The notes under the pieces are model-generated. The model searched no databases. It saw nothing but the letters and a program-made list of their open reading frames with translations, and had not been told where the DNA came from. Shown here piece after piece: positions 11,778 through 24,400 of a DNA stretch of 64,000 bases. How positions within the stretch are numbered: the stretch's first letter is position 1; every line of letters begins with the position of its first letter. Source of the DNA: Neckera pumila (lineage: Eukaryota; Streptophyta; Bryopsida; Hypnales; Neckeraceae); the NCBI GenBank assembly GCA_963969595.1, contig OZ018414.1:19947660-20011659 (forward strand). Direction: 5' to 3'. The position numbers and the translations under genes are program-made.

Positions 11778-13001
11778 TCAGGTGCGCCCGTGTCCTGCGA
11801 ATAGAAAATGCTCCAAGGAACGCCTGTTTGGAACGATCCCTCCACGCAAAATAGACTCCTGCTGTATTGATGCAGACCAAATGTCATTTCTGCGTCGAAG
11901 GTTGTCACTCCATAGTATGCCTTCCTGCAATGAAATTGTGGTAATTAGAGTTCATATTTACTACTATGCCCTGTGTCCTCCCCACAATTATTCCAGCTGA
12001 ACCCATGCTAACATACCTCACGTCAATTTTTTTAATTCTATTTTAAGCTATTTAGGATTTTTCCTGTCTGCTGAGTCCTAGGTTCATAAAACTACAAACA
12101 TGACGACCCCTTTTGTGAGGTCTTTCTAATTATATCAAAAATTCTTCCATCTATCTCAATGTATGGTCTGCGAAATCCACTATTTGGCTGTTCTCCTAAT
12201 TCCTATACTTGATTAGGACAAAAATAGTTTAAATTTCAATATCATCCACTTCATATGTCAAAATTGAGTGAAAGTATGAGCAAGTAATCTTCTTATCGAG
12301 GTTTGACTATGACCTGTGAGCTTCGCCTATAAGCCACAGCGACCCCCGTGTTCTTTTCAAGATAAGGTTGAAAAGATTCCAAGAAATCTTGATTCTCTTC
12401 TTTTCTAAACTTCTCGAAACTCTTAGATATCTTCCACTCAGTGGGTCGGAATGGCAAGAAACTAATGCTCAAACCTCCTCCCCGAGATCGCAGAGATCCG
12501 AGGTACCATCACAAAGAAAACAAATAATAATGATAGTCTAGAAATAAAGCATTCAGAACAGTCGCTAACAGTGAGGTGTGGTAGCAGAGAAAAACAGATT
12601 CAATGATTCAGTTTGAATGGCATATTGACGAGTCTGCAAGTAACTTCAGGAATTACCTCCACGATACTTGACTCGGGCGACGGACACTGAATAGGCTGGT
12701 CAAGCTCGAAGGGCTCTCGGAGCACTTCAACGGGTTGAAAGGAGTCAAAGACTGCCTCACTCTGCAGTGACGCTGCAGGACTAATCCTCGTCATACCGAC
12801 TCTATCATCCTGCACATTGATCACGCCATGTCATGTCAATTAATAAGACGATTGTAAAATTGTCACGTATATCAGACGGCAATCGAGGCAATAAGAGAGG
12901 TGCACGCAAGGAGAGGCGGATGAACATATTGAGTTCAGTCATTCTTCAGGCTGCAACTAGAGCTCTTAGATTACCTCCCATTCAAAGCCAGCCCCGTCCA
13001 T
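11778..13001 (-). CDS. Small conserved-looking plant protein of 108 residues, function unknown
   Basis: The model has three exons on the minus strand: 13001-12975 (9 codons, MDGAGFEWE), 12809-12657 (51 codons) and 11924-11778 (48 codons plus stop). Every junction is canonical and phase 0 (GAG|GTAATC, TGCAG|GATGAT, GAG|GTAATT, TTGCAG|GAAGGC). The product runs DDRVGMTRISPA, then an acidic/aromatic middle, then DQPIQCPSPESSIVE, EGILWSDNLRRRN and a C-terminal FAGHGRT. The Pro-rich QCPSPE segment followed by a Trp and a basic stretch resembles small plant-specific uncharacterised proteins, but I cannot name the family. No signal peptide or membrane segment is seen. The agreement of three splice pairs in one phase is the main support. 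The 5'UTR may include further upstream exons. Confidence 0.7.
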
Positions 13002-14652
13002 GATAACTCTTAATATCACACCAAGCCCCCTCAGACTGACATTTCAGTTGATTTTGAAAACTGCGACGTTTAAGGTACTTGCAACCAACAACAAACTCAA
13101 CTTGCCAAAATCTACTGCGCAGGAAATCCATTACCCCTCAGTAGATTCACATAACATTAGATGAAGTACGAGCTGCAACGGCCATCAAAGCCACAGCAGA
13201 CAAGGAGGGGTATCAGGTAAGAAGCACGTAAGCGAAGGCCTGGAGTATTCGATCGTCAAATTGAGAGCAGATCTCGTCAGAAACGAACGATTCAAAATTC
13301 TAAGAAACTGTCTTTCGCTCATTCTACGTTGCAGAGCTCCGAGAAAGCTTCTAAAACATCCCTTCAGGCCTGCTCGCCTGTAAATGTACCAAAAGAACCT
13401 AGTCGTGATCTTGGTTTATCATGCGAGGCAAATCTCATAGTGTCGGATATCAGTAGCTAATTGGACGATTCAAGCCTACATCAAAACGTATATTTCCTTC
13501 TTCTCCGAGTCAAGTCAAATCGTGTAGTTATAAAGATCCCCTCTCTCAACTAAGGAGACATCGATTTTCGCTATCGAGGTCGAGGTGCATTCCACGTTCG
13601 AACATGTGTAGAGAGCACGAAGGAAATGAACAAAGAAACAACACTGCGTGAGTCATTTGTCAAGAAAGCAGATGAAGTCAGAACCAACACAAATATGTCC
13701 GAGTTTCAACGCCCCCACTTGACGTGACCTCACTCGTCACTTGAAAGAATCGATAATATTGAAACACGGGAAGGATGTCAATCACGAACGCGTGGCGACA
13801 CTAACCGAGAAATACTTCGAGCGGAGCGCATTAGAGCGCCCGCGCGGGGACTTCGCGAAGACTCCCACCATGTCTACTGCACTCGAATAATGCAGCTTCT
13901 CCAGACTTAACGTCCTTCACGCCAAGGAAAAACCATCCTGCATCTGCTCCAGGACATCAAACAAGAAACATGAGCTCTGGACAGCTCGAAAAGGGGGACA
14001 CTACACAAGATTAACTGCAACTTATTCAAAACCGAAGAGGTAGACACTTTGACTGCGTCAGGCAGTGCTGACCGAGACCAAAGCATCAAAGCACCTTAAA
14101 CACGAATCTTGTCCAGCATCTCTCTCACTTCTTTAGAAATAAGTATCTTGCCCTTATAACAAAGGCCATTCCGTCAAGCAACCTGAAGAAACGAAAGCCG
14201 CCGATGACCTCGGAGGAAAACCTGCACGAACTTCTGTACTCCGACCAAATCCAAAAAAATAAAAACAAAGACTCATCAGATCGGAAAAACCCCTCAAGAA
14301 ACGCTCACTCCAGGACGACACAAAACGACAACAGCACCTCAAGTACGCCGTCGCCGTCACACCTTCACATATCGCCATTGCAGGACGACACGGTAGCGCC
14401 CTTCGTCAAATACTCGATGCCAAGATACTCCCAGACTTGCAGCGATTGCTCCCATCCCGTGCAATCACTGATCACCTCATCAGGCGCCGAAACTTGCTCC
14501 GCTCGGTCCCACAGCCGGCAGGGCGTGAGTCAGGATTTCCTACATCGGTATCCTACAAAAAGCGCCCGCATCTAACATTACTTTTGCACAAAATTTCATG
14601 TAGAAGTAGTGACTGCCTCAAAACTCGCGTCCATCACAGAATTCACAAAATT
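13002..14652. other. Upstream region of the small gene, no firm coding exon
   Basis: The GC content is moderate and unlike the AT-rich blocks on either side, so this may be leader or promoter sequence of the minus-strand small gene. A 55-codon minus-strand open stretch (14529-14365) reads like protein (CTGWEQSL, VWEYLGIEYL) but has no start and no clear splice partner. An overlapping plus-strand open frame (14204-14575) is Ser/His-rich and is not convincing. Confidence 0.35.
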
Positions 14653-15248
14653 AGTCGTCGTTTCTTCGTCCACTACTGTAGCTTCTTCGAAGCTGCCGTG
14701 CTTCCAAACACGTTATTTCGGTAGTAGAATACAATTTTCAATTTTAAAAAATTCAAAAAGCACAGCATCGTTGTGCATTGCATTGTTTTTCATTTGAGTC
14801 AGAAATAACTTAAAGCAAAACCGCAAAAGCAAACAAACTGCATCCATTTAGTCGTCGTTTTTTCCTCTACTACGTTAGCTTCTTCGAAGCTGTCGTGCTT
14901 CCAAACACGTTCAATTTCCGCAGTAGAACAAAAAAATTCAGTTTAAAAATTCAAAAAGAACAGCATCATTGCGAATTGCATTTTTTTCATTTTTAGTCAG
15001 AAGAAAAGCAAAACTGCAAAGCAAACAAACTGCATCCATTTAGTCGTTGTTATCGTCCACAAGCTTCTTCGAAGCTGTGGCATGCTTCCAAACACGTTCA
15101 ATTTCTCGTAAAATAAAAATCCTCAGTTTAAAAAATTAAAAAGAACATCATCATTGCGCATTGCATTGTTTTTTCATTTGAGAATCAGAATAGAGAAAAA
15201 AGAAAAACTAAGTTTTTACAAAAGCAAACAAACTGAAACTGCATCCGT
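14653..15248. repeat. Three tandem copies of a ~200-bp unit
   Basis: Copies start at 14653, 14850 and 15041. Each begins AGTCGTCGTT, contains the palindrome-like GCTTCTTCGAAGCTG and CTTCCAAACACGTT, then AACAGCATCATTGCG-like sequence, and ends AAACAAACTGCATCC. The third copy is the most diverged. No continuous reading frame runs through them. Confidence 0.88.
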
Positions 15249-15339
15249 CCCTAGAATCGGGACTTTTTTAAAGCTGTTGCCGTGATCGCCTGAAATTGCG
15301 AAGAAAGTCGGTACTTCGCATCATGAAGGTGAATGAAAA

Positions 15340-15519
15340 AGTACGGTAACTTACGCAAAAATGGCACGATTGAAGAATGAATGCCGTCACCTTGTGATGA
15401 TGGCAGCACGGATCACGGCAGCTTTCCTTGCGGTGGGGACGCAGAAATCGCGGGGAGAGCATTTTGCTACTGGTGGACGACGGAGGTGAATGACACTGAC
15501 GGGAAAAGTGAAGTCTCAT
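15340..15519 (-). other. Possible 5' exon on the minus strand
   Basis: A GC-richer segment carries two in-frame ATGs and ends at a strong donor-like TTTTTGC|GTAAGT (15354-15349). It could be a leader exon of the small gene downstream on the same strand, or an unrelated exon. No matching acceptor could be fixed, and the peptide (Cys/His-rich, DPCCHHH) is not recognised. Confidence 0.2.
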
Positions 15520-15529
15520 GATAGGGGTT

Positions 15530-18082
15530 CGAACGTACGTTTGCTTTTGCCCCCCGGCGGCTTTTTAATATTGGAGCTTGGCCCGCCTTTCTGTTCAACG
15601 GCTGCAGTGAGAAAAAGTTGGTATTCCACATTGAGCCGGGTCCGATGACACGTGCACTCCCATTTTGAATAATTATTATTGCACATGCTAAGGTAGAACC
15701 GCCTATCACCACCCTGATTTGCAGTTTGACTATCTTGGGGTTGACTCTAAGAGAGGCACATATTTTTCAGAGGTGTGCGGTCATTTCATTAATCAAACCC
15801 CCAAGTGGAATTATAATTTTCTGATCAAAACTATAATTTCTGTGAATTTTTGAAGTAATCAGCTTGAAATTACAAAACCGTGCATAGAATGGAGACATAC
15901 ATGCCCTATCAACAGTCCACAATCGCCCTTCTATGTATCTATTAGCACTTAGGAGTCCACCAATGAAAGGTCAACACATTACCCCATGTTGACATTAAAG
16001 CTAGAATCTTGTCAGATTTTGTACATGGTTTAGGATATTTTCTAAACAAATTTGGATGGGACAGTGAATGCAATTGAAGCCAAATAGTAGGCTATGCAAT
16101 TAGAAAGCAGATGGTGACAGGCTAGTCCACCTTAAGTTATGCATTTAACCTATAAATATTACTGCGGACATTTTGTGTTCGATGAATGACAAAGAATTCT
16201 ATATGTGAGGATAGAAGTGCAACTATTCATTGCCGGAATTTTTGTTGTTAAAAGGGGAAGTCTTTTAGAGTAGTTTGATTTCAAATGAGTGCTTTTTCTA
16301 TTTTTTTAAGCCAATGATTCCCACAGTATCCAAAGAGATGATTTCTACGGTCACCAATCCATCCTTCAAGGGTTAAGAAGTTACCAAATATAGGAGGGGA
16401 TAATTTTTTTAGGCAATGAAAGAAAGCAATCATCAATGGAACGATGAAGCTATTTACATCCACAAAAATGGATGAAACATGCAATATATGGATGAAAATT
16501 TAATTATTCATCCAAAATAAAGCATTTTTGTCCTTAGATTTGGTAGTATTTTGCAATTTCATCCAGTGAAAAAAGAATAATATTTTGCCAAATATTCCCT
16601 ATAAAAAATTTTGCATTGCTTTTTAGCAAAACTTTTCTTAAAAAGAAACACCTTGGCCAAATGGTCACAAATTATACTCTAAGAAGTTGCCTTATTTGAG
16701 CATGATAAGACATAATTAGATGCTAAAATGACATCCAAATGAAATATATTCATTGTTGAATTTTTAATCCGATGTTATATACATCTTACCATATTTTTAG
16801 TATATAACTAGAGGTTGGCGCTTGCTATGCTATGCAGTCATCATTAGAATTTTATTAAATTTTTATGTATTACTCGTACATAAAATGCAAAAAAAAAATT
16901 CAATAAATCTTCAAATAAAAATTATTAAAATCTTTGTATAAATTGGTTTATAAGTAAGCATATACTAAAATGTACAATAGAAATTTATTGATTGATGAAT
17001 GAAATATATGCAATGGTGAATACTATAAAAGATACATATTTATTGTAATGCATTCTAAAGTTGACTCAATTGTTACAAACAATGGCAACCCAAAAACTTG
17101 GTGAATTGAAAAGAAAAACTTGTAAATTTCAAAAACTTCATGAATAACTTAATTGTTTTGAAATCCAAAATCACTTCAATTGAATAAATTTCTCAAATCA
17201 TTTGGTAGTAGCAATAGAATTTTGAAATTGTAAAAGCTATAAAAGTGATATTATAGAGGTGATTGCAAACTACTACTCTATTTTTGTAATTTAACATTGT
17301 GTGAAAATATTATTTTTATATATGCATGATTGAAAATATTTTTACAAATTATCAAAATTAATTATTTCAAAGACCTATTGAAATCATTATCATGCATTCT
17401 ATTCAAATATATCAAAATTTTACTAATATGTGATACAATGAATGCGTAGCATAGCAAGCATGAGCCCTATTATTAATGGTAGCATTTGTGATATTACAGA
17501 GGGAGTTATGATTTTAGTAGTATGATTTGTATTCTAAGGATCAAATATAGTACCATATATAGTCTTTTACAAAATTATAAGGGATAATGAAATTAAAATT
17601 ATAAGGGGTTTTATTTTTGAGGGAATAAAGGCAAAAACAACCTTGATAATTTTTTTTGGAAATCAACCTTTGATATTTAAAATGACTCCCCTTCAGGGCA
17701 TTAGATTGCCTTATTTGCTAAATGTTTTCACCATTAGACAATTTCAAGTCTAATTTATTAGCAATTTAGTTTTTTCTTCTATCATATTCCTCCTTCCACA
17801 TGTCTAGAGGAAAAATAAATAGTTATGAGATTTTTGGGATTATTATTTTTTAATATATTCTCAACTCATCATCCAACATGTTATCTAAATGTGAAGGTTG
17901 ATGGAAGCACTTCTTATTAAATAAAAGTATTGAAATACAAAATTTCACCTTCATAATTAGTTAGAGAAAAAATATTTTGCTTAAGACTTACAATCTTGTA
18001 ATTGGTGGGAATTTTCTCTTAAATTTTTTAGAAAAATATACTTGGTTGATTGAATAAAAGTTTCAGTGATTGAATCTATCAG
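15530..18082. other. AT-rich region without a recognisable gene
   Basis: No coding region or clear element ends were found. Homopolymer and AT runs dominate. Confidence 0.55.
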
Positions 18083-18408
18083 CATTAGATGAGAAATCAG
18101 CCCTGTGGAGGGCTGCGTGTTCCCAACCTGTGAGAACTTGTGAGAACTGCCAAATTCAGGGCCGTGGCAGCTCGCTGACATGGCCGAGCAACTGCCACGT
18201 CGGAAAAAAATAATTTTTTTTTTCAAAAAAAAAAATGAAATTTTTTTTTTAATTTTTTTTTTCCTTTTCAAGAATGAAAATTTTATTTTATTTATTTTTT
18301 TTTGAAATTTTTTTGTTGGGAACAGCCGTTCCCTGAAACTGCGGGGGGGGACTAGCATCGGGAACGGGCCCGAAACGGCCCTCCCGACCCCCCAAAACTC
18401 ATCTAATG
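18083..18408. mobile_element. CATTAG-family MITE, copy 2 (326 bp)
   Basis: The left end is CATTAGATGAGAAATCAG and the right end is the inverted form CTCATCTAATG. Inside, CCCTGTGGAGGG and GTTCCC are mirrored by GGCCCTCCCG and GGGAACAGC, and the centre holds ACATGGCCG and long A/T runs. The internal GC-rich arms would fold into a long hairpin. It is a more diverged member of the family also found at 7953, 20286 and 55928. Confidence 0.65.
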
Positions 18409-18869
18409 AGATTTATTATAAAATAGAAATCTTAGCCATACTTTAGAATTGAATATTTTGAACTAATTTTGAGTTTTAAAACATTGTATTGCAAAGGGAG
18501 TTAATTTTGAAATTTTGGCCTCTCTTAGCTGGTTTTGGTCTATTGATTCCAAATATAAATTCAAAATTTTCAAATTATATCATCCATGATCAACAATGCA
18601 TTTTGGTATCTATCCGCTCTAGAGGGATTTAAATTTGATTCCACAAGACAAGATGTACTCTGGCCTTAGTGAATATGTAGTGACATAGAAAAAAAAGAAT
18701 CAAGAACTCAATGCAAGCACCTAATTGACTCTAATTGATTACGTTGAAAATTATAAGTTTACTTTTAAAAAATCGTAAAAAAAGATTGTAGCAACCCACT
18801 AATATCTAAATCAACCATAAATATTTAACATTTTTTTGTCTTTCTATTGATATTTTTTATGAAGCTTTA

Positions 18870-19550
18870 TTGATGAATGTTAATCTTTATGGTTCCAAGG
18901 CCATTATCATCAAGTTCCACTCAAAATTGCCATTTCAATTGCAAAGTGCAAAATTGTTTGTTTGTTTGTTTGTTTGTTTGTTTGTTTGTTTGTTTGTTTG
19001 TTTGTTTGTTTGTTTGTTTGTTTTGCATCTCTAATTGTAGGATCTTACACTAGACTAGTATAGAAATGTATTGAAATTTTTTTGGAAACTTTGACTACAT
19101 AGATTGTAAGATATTTGCATGTAAAGTGAAGAAAATTGAATTTGCACCTTATTCAACTAGATTTTTTGGCTTTGAATCCTCTTTATAAAAAAGTTGTACT
19201 ATTGATTTGGAAGTTCTCATTTTTTATATTGAAGAATTGAATTGATACTTTGGGAATTTTTTTGTAAGAAAAAACATATAATTTTCACTCATTAAAAAAT
19301 TATTAAGTAGAAGTAGATTCAAGCTAGATTGAAGGAAAATTTAAATCATTAATAGCACTAAGATGGAATGTGAACATATTATATAATTCCAACAATGACA
19401 TTGTTCTAACGAGAAATCTTAACTTTGCAAAAAGAAATTTGAATTTTTTTGAAAATTGAATTAAAAAATGAATCCTACAATTTATTTTTTCAAGATGATA
19501 CTCTGATTGCCCCAAAAATAAAATTATTTATAATTTTCACATAGCAGATC
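18870..19550. repeat. Dispersed repeat G, copy 1, with TTTG microsatellite
   Basis: This shares an ordered motif set with 49060-49600: CCACTCAAAATTGCCATTT, then a homopolymer or microsatellite tract, then a CACTAGACTAGTAT core and GTGGTTTTGAATC-like text. Here the variable tract is about 17 TTTG units (18955-19023); in the other copy it is a T-run. The copies are diverged and non-coding. Confidence 0.55.
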
Positions 19551-19572
19551 CAAATAGAATGAATCAAAGCTT

Positions 19573-20263
19573 CCAGTGTACAATACCCCAAAGAAAGAGT
19601 ACATAATTTCCAGTTTAGTGCTTAAAGGCTTAATTTTGAAATCAGATTTAGAGGATGATCCATTGAGTTTTGAAAAAAAAAATTGAATAAAAACAGCTCA
19701 AATTTATAGGAAAACAACTTTTGTTCTTGGCCAAATAGCGTATTGTGCATTTGTAGTGAGTGATTGACTGATACAGTGTAATATTGTATGTTCAAAGGTA
19801 ATTTTTTCAAAACCACAATTACTTCTTGAAAGGAGTAAATTATTTGGTCAAATGAGTCGTCTTTTGAGATTGGTGTACTTGTTTGGGCTTCATTTGTAAA
19901 CCATTGAGGCATGATAAGCTTTTGAGTTTAAAATGGAAGTTATTCTCTTATAAGTTCTGAGTTGTTTCACTTCAAGAAGTAATTTCAAACTCTTAGTAAC
20001 TGGTGTAGTAAATGTGATTTGAAAAAATTACCTTTGGATGTACAATATTCCACTTTGCCAACCAATTAATCACTACAAATGCACAATATGCTATTTGGCC
20101 AAGAACAAAAAATGTTCTCCTATAAATTCTGAACTCTTTTCGCTCAATTTTTTTTTTCAAAATCTCGATGAATCATCTCCTAAATCTGATTTCGAAGTTA
20201 AGCCTTTAGCCACTAAACTGGAAGTTATGTACTCTTTCTTTGGGGTACTCTACTATACAGTGG
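19573..20263. mobile_element. Foldback element D (691 bp) with ~230-bp inverted arms
   Basis: The left arm starts CCAGTGTACAATACCCC and the reverse complement of the right end starts CCACTGTATAGTAGAGTACC. Both continue through AAAGAAAGAGTACATAA, TCCAGTTTAGTG, AAATCAGATTTAG, TTTATAGG, TTCTTGGCCAAATAG and AAAGGTAATTTTTTCAAA, with roughly 80-90% agreement by eye. The spacer is about 19820-20010. The ATG-containing frames inside come from the arms and are not genes. Its right end touches the start of element C1. Confidence 0.85.
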
Positions 20264-21175
20264 GGTACCATTCAAAATGGCGTTCCATTAGGAAAAATCT
20301 GAGGCCTTAAAGAGGCTGCTAGTGTTTGATTTTTGGCACCCATGCAGTGCAATTACAAAAAGAATAAAAAATATTTTTTCTTAATTTTTTTTTTAAACGA
20401 AAAAATTAAAATATTTAAAATTTGATGTGGCCCTCAAATTTTTAAAAATAAAAAATCAATTTTCATTTTCATTTTCTTCCATAATTGCATTGTAAGGATG
20501 CAAAACTTGCGGCCCCTTCAAGGGCTGAATTTTTTCCTAATGTTTTGCATTTGCAGGAAAGAAAATTTCACATTTGCCAACTTTGATAGCCTCCCGAGGG
20601 TGGAAAAATTGATCTTTAACCATAAAATTTTTGGCATGATATCATCTTTATGTTAATTTTACGTAAACCAAATTTCAAAGCCAAAAGATTTACACAAAAA
20701 TAGATATTTGAAATCTACCAACATGTGCGGTTGTGAGAAAAAATTTCACTACTACCAACTTTGACACTATTCCAAGGGTTGACAAATTATTTATTTACCA
20801 TACATTTTTTTCATGTCATCATTTCTATGCTAATAATATGTGTGACAAATTTCAAGGTCAAAAAATCCACATAAAAAAAGTTATTCTAATTCTTCCAACA
20901 TGCATACTTGATTTTTTTAGCCCTTAGAATAGTGTCATCTTATGGGAAAAGTTTCACACAAATGTAAAAAATCATTCTCTCAACTATACATATTGGAAGA
21001 ATTAGAATACCTTTTATGGTGTGAATCTTTTGACCTTGAAATTTGTCACATGTTATTAACGTAAAAGTGATTTCATCACAAAATTTTGTGTTAAAGAATG
21101 TTTTTTTTAGTCCTTGGGATAGTGTCAAAGTTGGCAATAAACACAGAATTAGACATTTTTGCACTTGGGGTGTGT
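20264..21175. repeat. C-family repeat, copy 1 (left arm)
   Basis: It opens GGTACCATTCAAAATGGCG, is interrupted by a CATTAG MITE, resumes TTTTGCATTTGCAGG and then holds two ~180-bp subunits. Each subunit runs TTTCACATCTGCCAACTTTGA-like, a TTTACCAT block, CAAATTTCAAAGCCAAAAG and ATCTACCAACATGTG. Near 20930-20990 the order reverses and part of a subunit reads backwards to 21150. The end ACACAGAATTAGACATTTTTG (21143-21163) is also the inner end of the copy at 41421. Confidence 0.8.
20286..20542. mobile_element. CATTAG-family MITE, copy 3 (257 bp), nested in C1
   Basis: The ends are CATTAGGAAAAATCTGAGGCC and the inverted GGGCTGAATTTTTTCCTAATG. The centre contains GATGTGGCCC and, near the right end, CCATAATTGCATTG, which is also found inverted near the left end of the copy at 7953. 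It interrupts the otherwise continuous GGCGTTTTTGCATTTGCAG of the C-family arm, so it inserted after C1 formed. Confidence 0.8.
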
Positions 21176-21468
21176 GACATTGCACTTGGCTTTTATACCA
21201 TCCAAAACAATCACTTTGAAATATTGAGGGGGGGCAGAATTTCAATAACATCAATCACTGTTTGTAAGGGAAATTGTTCAATGAATGTTTGTCAAATCTT
21301 CTACACTTTATAATTACTTCATGAAAACCTTTTACACTTTCAACTCCACACTAGTTAGAAGGCACGTTACTATGCACTTCACATTTGTGCATGTCTACAT
21401 ATTTAGAACTAGAAGGTCAAAAGCACACTGCTAAATATAATGCTTCACTAATACATATTCAAATCATT

Positions 21469-24400
21469 CTACAAACGTTCGTCGTCTAGGTCCTCCATCT
21501 GCATTGCTATGTATTCCAAAAGATGTGGTTTAGCGTCATGGGGAATTATCACTGTCTTCTCTGTTTGTACACCATATATTGTAATGTTTGAACCTACAAT
21601 GTGACCACTTCTCCCTCGACGAGGGACATCCATCCAAGAATATATAGCGGCTTCCTTGTCAATCCATGAAAAGTTCTCACCAGACGGTTCCCACGTTGAT
21701 TCCAAGCAGTTTGTGTATCTCACTCTGTTACTACCTGCTTCGTCCTGTGCTCCAGATCCCATTGTAGGCCAATACCACAGGACCTTCATCTTTGAGGCCC
21801 TTCTTCCCTGACCAAATTCAAGCACCTTCCCTAGAAAAAAAGGTACCCCTTCTCTTACTTCCGTCCTCTCTACAGTAAGAGCTACATATTGGCCAACAAC
21901 AACGTCATTCTCTGGATTGAATGGAGGGAAAGGATCTTCATTTGCATCTTCTGGGGTTTCTGTTACAACTTCATTTCTTCGGCCTCTTATCCTCCCTCCT
22001 GTTACTCTCCGTGATGCTTCCGGGGGAGGTCTATCTTTGCGGGGTCCAAAATACCCTCTCCTTTCAGGATTTGGCATTGTCGCCATAATCAAGTCAACGT
22101 CTGCACTATCGGTTCCAACCCCATTCGTGCCGGCTACTGCATTTAAACTCGTACCTCCTTCTTCAACATCCGGAACAACACCACTACCCTCGTTCATGTT
22201 TAAGACGTCGCTGGGCCAAAACGGTAAATCGCGGAATCTCTCTCTGCTCCGTCTTGGGAAGTCCTCCAAATAGTCCTTGAATTCCTTTGTTTCGTCCACG
22301 ACTTCCATGTCCCTCATCCGATTGTGGCCTCTCAACACCATCTTCTCTTTATATGCAATGAACTCGTCCAGTGCTTTCAATTCTCTTTGATCAGTTGGAA
22401 ACACTTCTGCGAGGTCAGGTTTCTCTGCTATGTTCGGTACTGAGTTCAAACACAAATGTCCTCCTGTTGGGCCCCACTCATCTGAGCAAAACTGTTTATG
22501 TTGCACACGGACCAACCCATTTTCTACGTAAAACCTCATATGGTGTGGAAATGTTATGCCTGTGAGTTGTTCCCCTCCTCGTAGCAAATGCGGTGTGATG
22601 AATGCTTTCCAATTTCGAACATGCTCGAGTTTGCGAGCACTCACAAAAGCCTCTGTGTACGACGTTCCTTTCTCCACCAGTTCCAACATCTCATCTAATG
22701 TATCTATGTCTTTCCTCTTCAGTACGTTGGATATCACACTGAATCTCTGATCAATTTCCTCATGCGTGTGGCCCACTATCAGAAAACAAAGATGCACTTC
22801 CTTGAAGAAACCAAGCCCAACCAGTGCAGCACACATGGCGAACATGTATATATTCTTGTTCTCCCTCGTGGTGTTGTCCACTTGAATCCTCAACGTCGGT
22901 GGCAATGATCCCTTCCGTCGCTTCACGTCGCATATGACGTTCATGACTGATGTTATGACTTGATTGCTATCGTGCTTGTGGTGAGCATCTACCCACACAT
23001 CTGCATACATGCCAATCCCATGTACAAGTACACCACATAGATGAGTCTTCACAAATCGAGATTCAATATTCTTCACAGTTTGCCTCATCTTCGGTATCAT
23101 GGTCGTGTTCTGATCCATACCATCCACAATCAAACACATGAAAATGTCTGGAGTGATCATGGCGGACCTCTTGAACAACCAATAATCTCGCCTCTCTTCC
23201 ATTTGATATCGGATGTGTAGCACATACAACTCTTTTATCTTCACCTTCGCCACTGCATTTGTGGTGGATTCCATCCCACACTTATACTCCCAACAGTGAT
23301 AGCACTTTGAGAATCTTGAAAAAGGTGGTATTTGCACGTGCGGGAATTCCGTCCGCCAAAGTCGACGGAAAGAACTCATTGACAATTCCGATCCATCCAC
23401 TAGTTTCTTCACTTCTTCATTGACGTATCGATAAACATCCAACTTTGTCGTATTCATGGGCAATAGAATCAATGGTAACACCGCATTGTCCATCTTCCTT
23501 CGTATCGAGCGATGAGGTTGTTGACATCCAGCTTCATTCACAAAAACGTTGAGGCTTTCCCTACTAGCTGACATTTTTGCACTTTCCCTTCTTTGGCATG
23601 TATTTCCATGAACGGTTGCCACTCTGCCGTATACAATATGTGATGTCTTCAACTGCTTGAAACGCCTCTGGGAATAACCCAACGCTGCGGCATAGCATGC
23701 ATTGCAAACCACCACGCCATCCAACTTCGTCACGTACTTGTCTCTTGTCGGCCCCTCTGTGCGAGTGTAGAAAGCATTCAGCATTTGTAAAATCCACGTA
23801 GACCTGGCCTCATATTTTTGACCCCACGCCATATACCGTTGATCCAAAATATATTTTGGATCAACATCTCGTAAGCAATTGCATTTGCAAGCCCCTATCT
23901 CCTTTGTGAGCAAGACACTTTCAAGAGTAACTTTTACACTAGCTGACTCCCCCCTCTCTCTTGGATTTCTCAACCTTGCCCTTCGATTTGTCATTGAATA
24001 ATTCCTCCTCGGCGTATCTACTGGCATCCCTTGCACTCTTCTTTCATCAGGAGTACTTCCTTCAGATCCTTGCGTTGTACGAGAACTTCTTTCCGTTGTG
24101 CTCCTTTCACCATGAGTTGGCGAAGTCATATTAGAATTGCTAGCATTTCCTTCTACGTCCTGAAAATCAAACTGTGGTGTCTGGACAGGAAGAAAGGAGA
24201 AATTGTGCGTCTCCCTTGCATTACTGTTGCTTGTTCTCACTTCTGAAGGATGTGGCCTACGGACAAAAGATTGGCGCCATCGTATGACCTTCCCTACACA
24301 ATCGCCTAGTAACTTCCCCACCACCTCACCAACCCATTTGGTTCCATCTATTGCATGTGTAACACAAACCGCAACTTCAAAAGGACATAGCTTCATTTGG

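Noticed and set aside
14204..14575. 123-codon plus-strand frame
   Set aside because: It has Ser/His-rich composition, no domain, and overlaps an equally plausible minus-strand stretch. Neither has support.
19622..20310. Two mirror-image frames of about 90 codons
   Set aside because: They are the two arms of foldback element D read on opposite strands, not genes.
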